Source: an uncultured Algibacter sp.
GTDB taxonomy: Bacteria; Bacteroidota; Bacteroidia; Flavobacteriales; Flavobacteriaceae
Reading direction: 5' to 3'
Length of the DNA stretch: 64,000 nt
NCBI RefSeq assembly: GCF_947495925.1
Contig: NZ_CANMAU010000005.1
Location: 362,855-426,854 of the forward strand
Shown here: in pieces, positions 62,449 through 64,000 of the stretch
Position numbering within the stretch: the first letter of the stretch is position 1
How the letters are laid out: each line of letters starts with the position of its first letter
Made by a program: the position numbers and the translations under genes
The notes under the pieces: model-generated
Seen by the model: the letters and a program-made list of their open reading frames with translations, nothing else
The model's database searches: none
Told to the model about the DNA's origin: nothing

Positions 62449-62500
62449 TTTGCCGTTTTTATTAACTTAAATGATTTAAGAAACTCATATTTACTTTATG

Positions 62501-62563
62501 GTATTCCCTTATAAGGGACAACTTATTCTAAAAGCGTTTTGAGTTTTGCAGGGCTTCCAAGAT
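62501..62563 (+). repeat. Direct repeat, right copy
   Basis: Starts GTATTCCCTTATAAGGGAC and ends TTGAGTTTTGCAGGGCTTCCAAGAT, in the same orientation as 56051-56112. It follows the transposase gene by 52 bp. The two copies enclose the pseudopilin operon and the transposase. Confidence 0.75.
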
Positions 62564-62577
62564 TAGTGCTATGTAAC

Positions 62578-62602
62578 AAAAAAACCACCTCGTTAAAGGT
62601 GG
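62578..62602 (-). terminator. Terminator of the RHS/immunity genes
   Basis: CCACCT at 62585-62590 pairs with AGGTGG at 62597-62602; on the minus strand a run of seven T follows. It lies 27 bp after the 91-aa gene. Confidence 0.75.
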
Positions 62603-62628
62603 CTTCATCATTCATTGTTTATGATAAT

Positions 62629-62904
62629 TCATTGGAAATAATAGTAGTATATCAGTAGACCTATTGGTATAATCATTGTTAATACGTACAAAATATTGTT
62701 TGAAAATAATGAAGTCTTATATTTTAAAAAGGTTATTAAAATAAGTTGTATAATAACCATTCCAATAGGAACAAATAATTCATATCCTTCAATACCTGCT
62801 CCTGAACCAAATATTCCAAATTCTATAAAAGAACCTATCATTTGCAGAAGATAATAAACGATTAAACTTATTATTAAATACCCAATACTTTTTAATACTT
62901 CCAT
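62629..62904 (-). CDS. Small membrane protein, candidate immunity protein
   Basis: The protein is 91 aa with three hydrophobic helices (about residues 5-24, 44-60 and 70-89). It starts 2 bp after the RHS gene ends. Position right behind an RHS toxin tip is the usual location of the cognate immunity gene. A membrane-located immunity protein would fit a toxin acting at membranes. No family recognised. Confidence 0.6.
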   Translation of the reverse strand: MEVLKSIGYLIISLIVYYLLQMIGSFIEFGIFGSGAGIEGYELFVPIGMVIIQLILITFLKYKTSLFSNNILYVLTMIIPIGLLIYYYYFQ

Positions 62905-62906
62905 TT

Positions 62907-64000
62907 TTATTCTTTAACAGTTACTTTAATTCCATATGCTTTCATTTTTTCGATAAAACCATTAATCAATTTAGTATTATCTCCTTTACTTTCTGTAAAT
63001 GCATCCATAAATGATTTTAAATCATTTTTGAAAGACCGTATTCTATGAGATTCCCCAAATTTACCTTTTTCTGAATTACTTTTAAATGCTCCTTTAAGTC
63101 CACTCATATCATCTCCTGATAACATATCATAGCCTCTATCGATTGAATAAGCATCAACTCCATCTGGAGAATCAATAGAATTAGATTGATGTGGAGCTAA
63201 ATTTAATACAAAGTCGATTACATTGTTTGGGTCTGCAAACAATTCAGAATTCTCTCTAATATAACGCAAAAGTCTGCTTGTATATCCTGCTCCAAAAGCT
63301 GCTCCTCTACTATGCGTATAGATTTGTATTTTTTCTGTTATTTTCCCTGTTTCTGGGTCTCTTTCAAGTTTAGCTATAATATTGTCTATATCTTTCTCCG
63401 CTGCTTTATAACCTCCATTATATCTACTATTTGCTCCTAAAGCATTTCTTTTAGTCGCATAACCACCAGATTTATAGCTATAACCATAACCTCTATCTCC
63501 ATCTACATAGTGAATCTGACCTCCTGGATTAGCTATACCAGAGCCTTTAATTGTAGCTATAATTTCGGAAGTCCAATAAGATTCATCTCCTCTTTCAGAA
63601 TCATATTCAACTTTACCATTTATCAGTATTGGAAGCTCTCCATCTAAATCCAGATAGACTATTGGACTATTTAATGCGTAAACATATGGTGAAGAAGATT
63701 CTAAAACGTCTGCTGCTGGGTCAACATTCATCCAGCGTCCAAGCCATTTATCATAGTTCCTTGCCCCAAAATCCATCCATTGTAAACCGAGTTCGTCCTG
63801 TTCTTCTTTACCACTGTATCCATAAGGATGATGCACTCCATTTACTACATTATTGTAACCTTTGTGAGAGCCACCAAAGGGATAGTAGTTATTCTCCTCA
63901 ATAATTTCATTTTCTTGAACAATTCCATCATTATCTAAATCTTGCCCTAATCCTTCAACATCAATATGTCCATCATTATCACTATCAGAGTAGGACAGTC
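62907..64000 (-). CDS. RHS repeat-associated core protein with toxin-like tip, 5' part outside the window
   Basis: The reading frame is open to the window end, so the gene starts beyond 64000. A Ca-binding-like stretch DSDNDGHIDVEG and LDNDGI is followed by the RHS core end: YPFGGSHKGYNN ... YGYSGKEEQDELGLQWMDFGARNYDKWLGRWMNVDP ... SSPYVYALNSPIVYLDLDG. After the DLDG hinge, about 225 residues form a variable tip, with GGQIHYVDGDRGYGYSYKSGG and IYTHSRGAAFGAGYTSRLLRYI, where HSRG resembles a serine-hydrolase GxSxG-like elbow. The tip is probably the toxic domain delivered to competitors. The GTG at 63836 is not the start. Confidence 0.82.
   Translation of the reverse strand, partial: LSYSDSDNDGHIDVEGLGQDLDNDGIVQENEIIEENNYYPFGGSHKGYNNVVNGVHHPYGYSGKEEQDELGLQWMDFGARNYDKWLGRWMNVDPAADVLESSSPYVYALNSPIVYLDLDGELPILINGKVEYDSERGDESYWTSEIIATIKGSGIANPGGQIHYVDGDRGYGYSYKSGGYATKRNALGANSRYNGGYKAAEKDIDNIIAKLERDPETGKITEKIQIYTHSRGAAFGAGYTSRLLRYIRENSELFADPNNVIDFVLNLAPHQSNSIDSPDGVDAYSIDRGYDMLSGDDMSGLKGAFKSNSEKGKFGESHRIRSFKNDLKSFMDAFTESKGDNTKLINGFIEKMKAYGIKVTVKE

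Noticed and set aside
61000..62500. Insertion sequence around the DDE transposase
   Set aside because: I could not find terminal inverted repeats or a target duplication close to the gene; only the more distant direct repeats are present.

Overview
This window is AT-rich DNA from a member of the Bacteroidota, most likely Flavobacteriaceae. The evidence is a secreted protein with a type IX sorting tail, a SusC/SusD pair, Bacteroidota-type tra genes, a type II-C CRISPR-Cas9 locus, and -7 promoter boxes of the form TAnnTTTG. The assignment comes from protein families and sequence style read by eye; no database search was possible.

Layout. (1) 1-5.6 kb looks like chromosome: the end of a membrane protein gene, a RibB-type riboflavin gene with a degenerate second domain, a T9SS cargo protein, a DegT-family aminotransferase, a nitroreductase-like flavoprotein, and tRNA-Ser(UGA). 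(2) 5.6-26.4 kb is an integrative conjugative element next to tRNA-Ser. It holds an IntDOT-like tyrosine recombinase, a compact traN-M-K-J-I-G-F-E operon on the minus strand, an amidase, a defence cassette, a DnaC-like ATPase, a replication/winged-helix protein, an excisionase-like HTH protein and RteC. The defence cassette is an XRE regulator, a 1485-aa Mrr-nuclease/STAND ATPase, and a Gabija-like GajA/GajB pair with an extra HNH gene. (3) 26.4-38.3 kb encodes an oxoamine synthase-GNAT fusion, a STAS-like protein, a PAS-AraC regulator, a MauE-like redox membrane protein, a tiny secreted Cys-containing protein, and a SusC/SusD/zinc-metalloprotease operon. (4) 38.3-46.5 kb has a 110-bp imperfect palindrome, a small XRE gene, cas1-cas2, a CRISPR array of 26 full repeats plus one truncated repeat, cas9 on the opposite strand, and a recognisable tracrRNA with promoter, anti-repeat and terminator. 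(5) 46.6-55.9 kb carries an AbiE-like toxin-antitoxin pair, a coupling protein, a relaxase, a BfmA-like protein, RadC, SSB, DUF932, a GC-richer strongly structured non-coding region, and a decaying tRNA-Leu. (6) 56-64 kb holds a pseudopilin/GspF operon without visible ATPase or secretin, a DDE transposase, and the 3' end of an RHS toxin gene with a candidate immunity gene.

How they work together. The first element has a T4SS channel but no relaxase or coupling protein. Those two lie about 24 kb away in region 5, so either the two halves form one composite element or each depends on the other. Three defence strategies are stacked here: Gabija plus HNH, an Avs-like STAND nuclease and CRISPR-Cas9, with an AbiE-like pair alongside. 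The most novel-looking items are the three-gene Gabija variant, the Mrr-STAND protein, the structured RNA candidate at about 54.15-54.48 kb, and the MauE/small secreted protein/SusCD/metalloprotease set.
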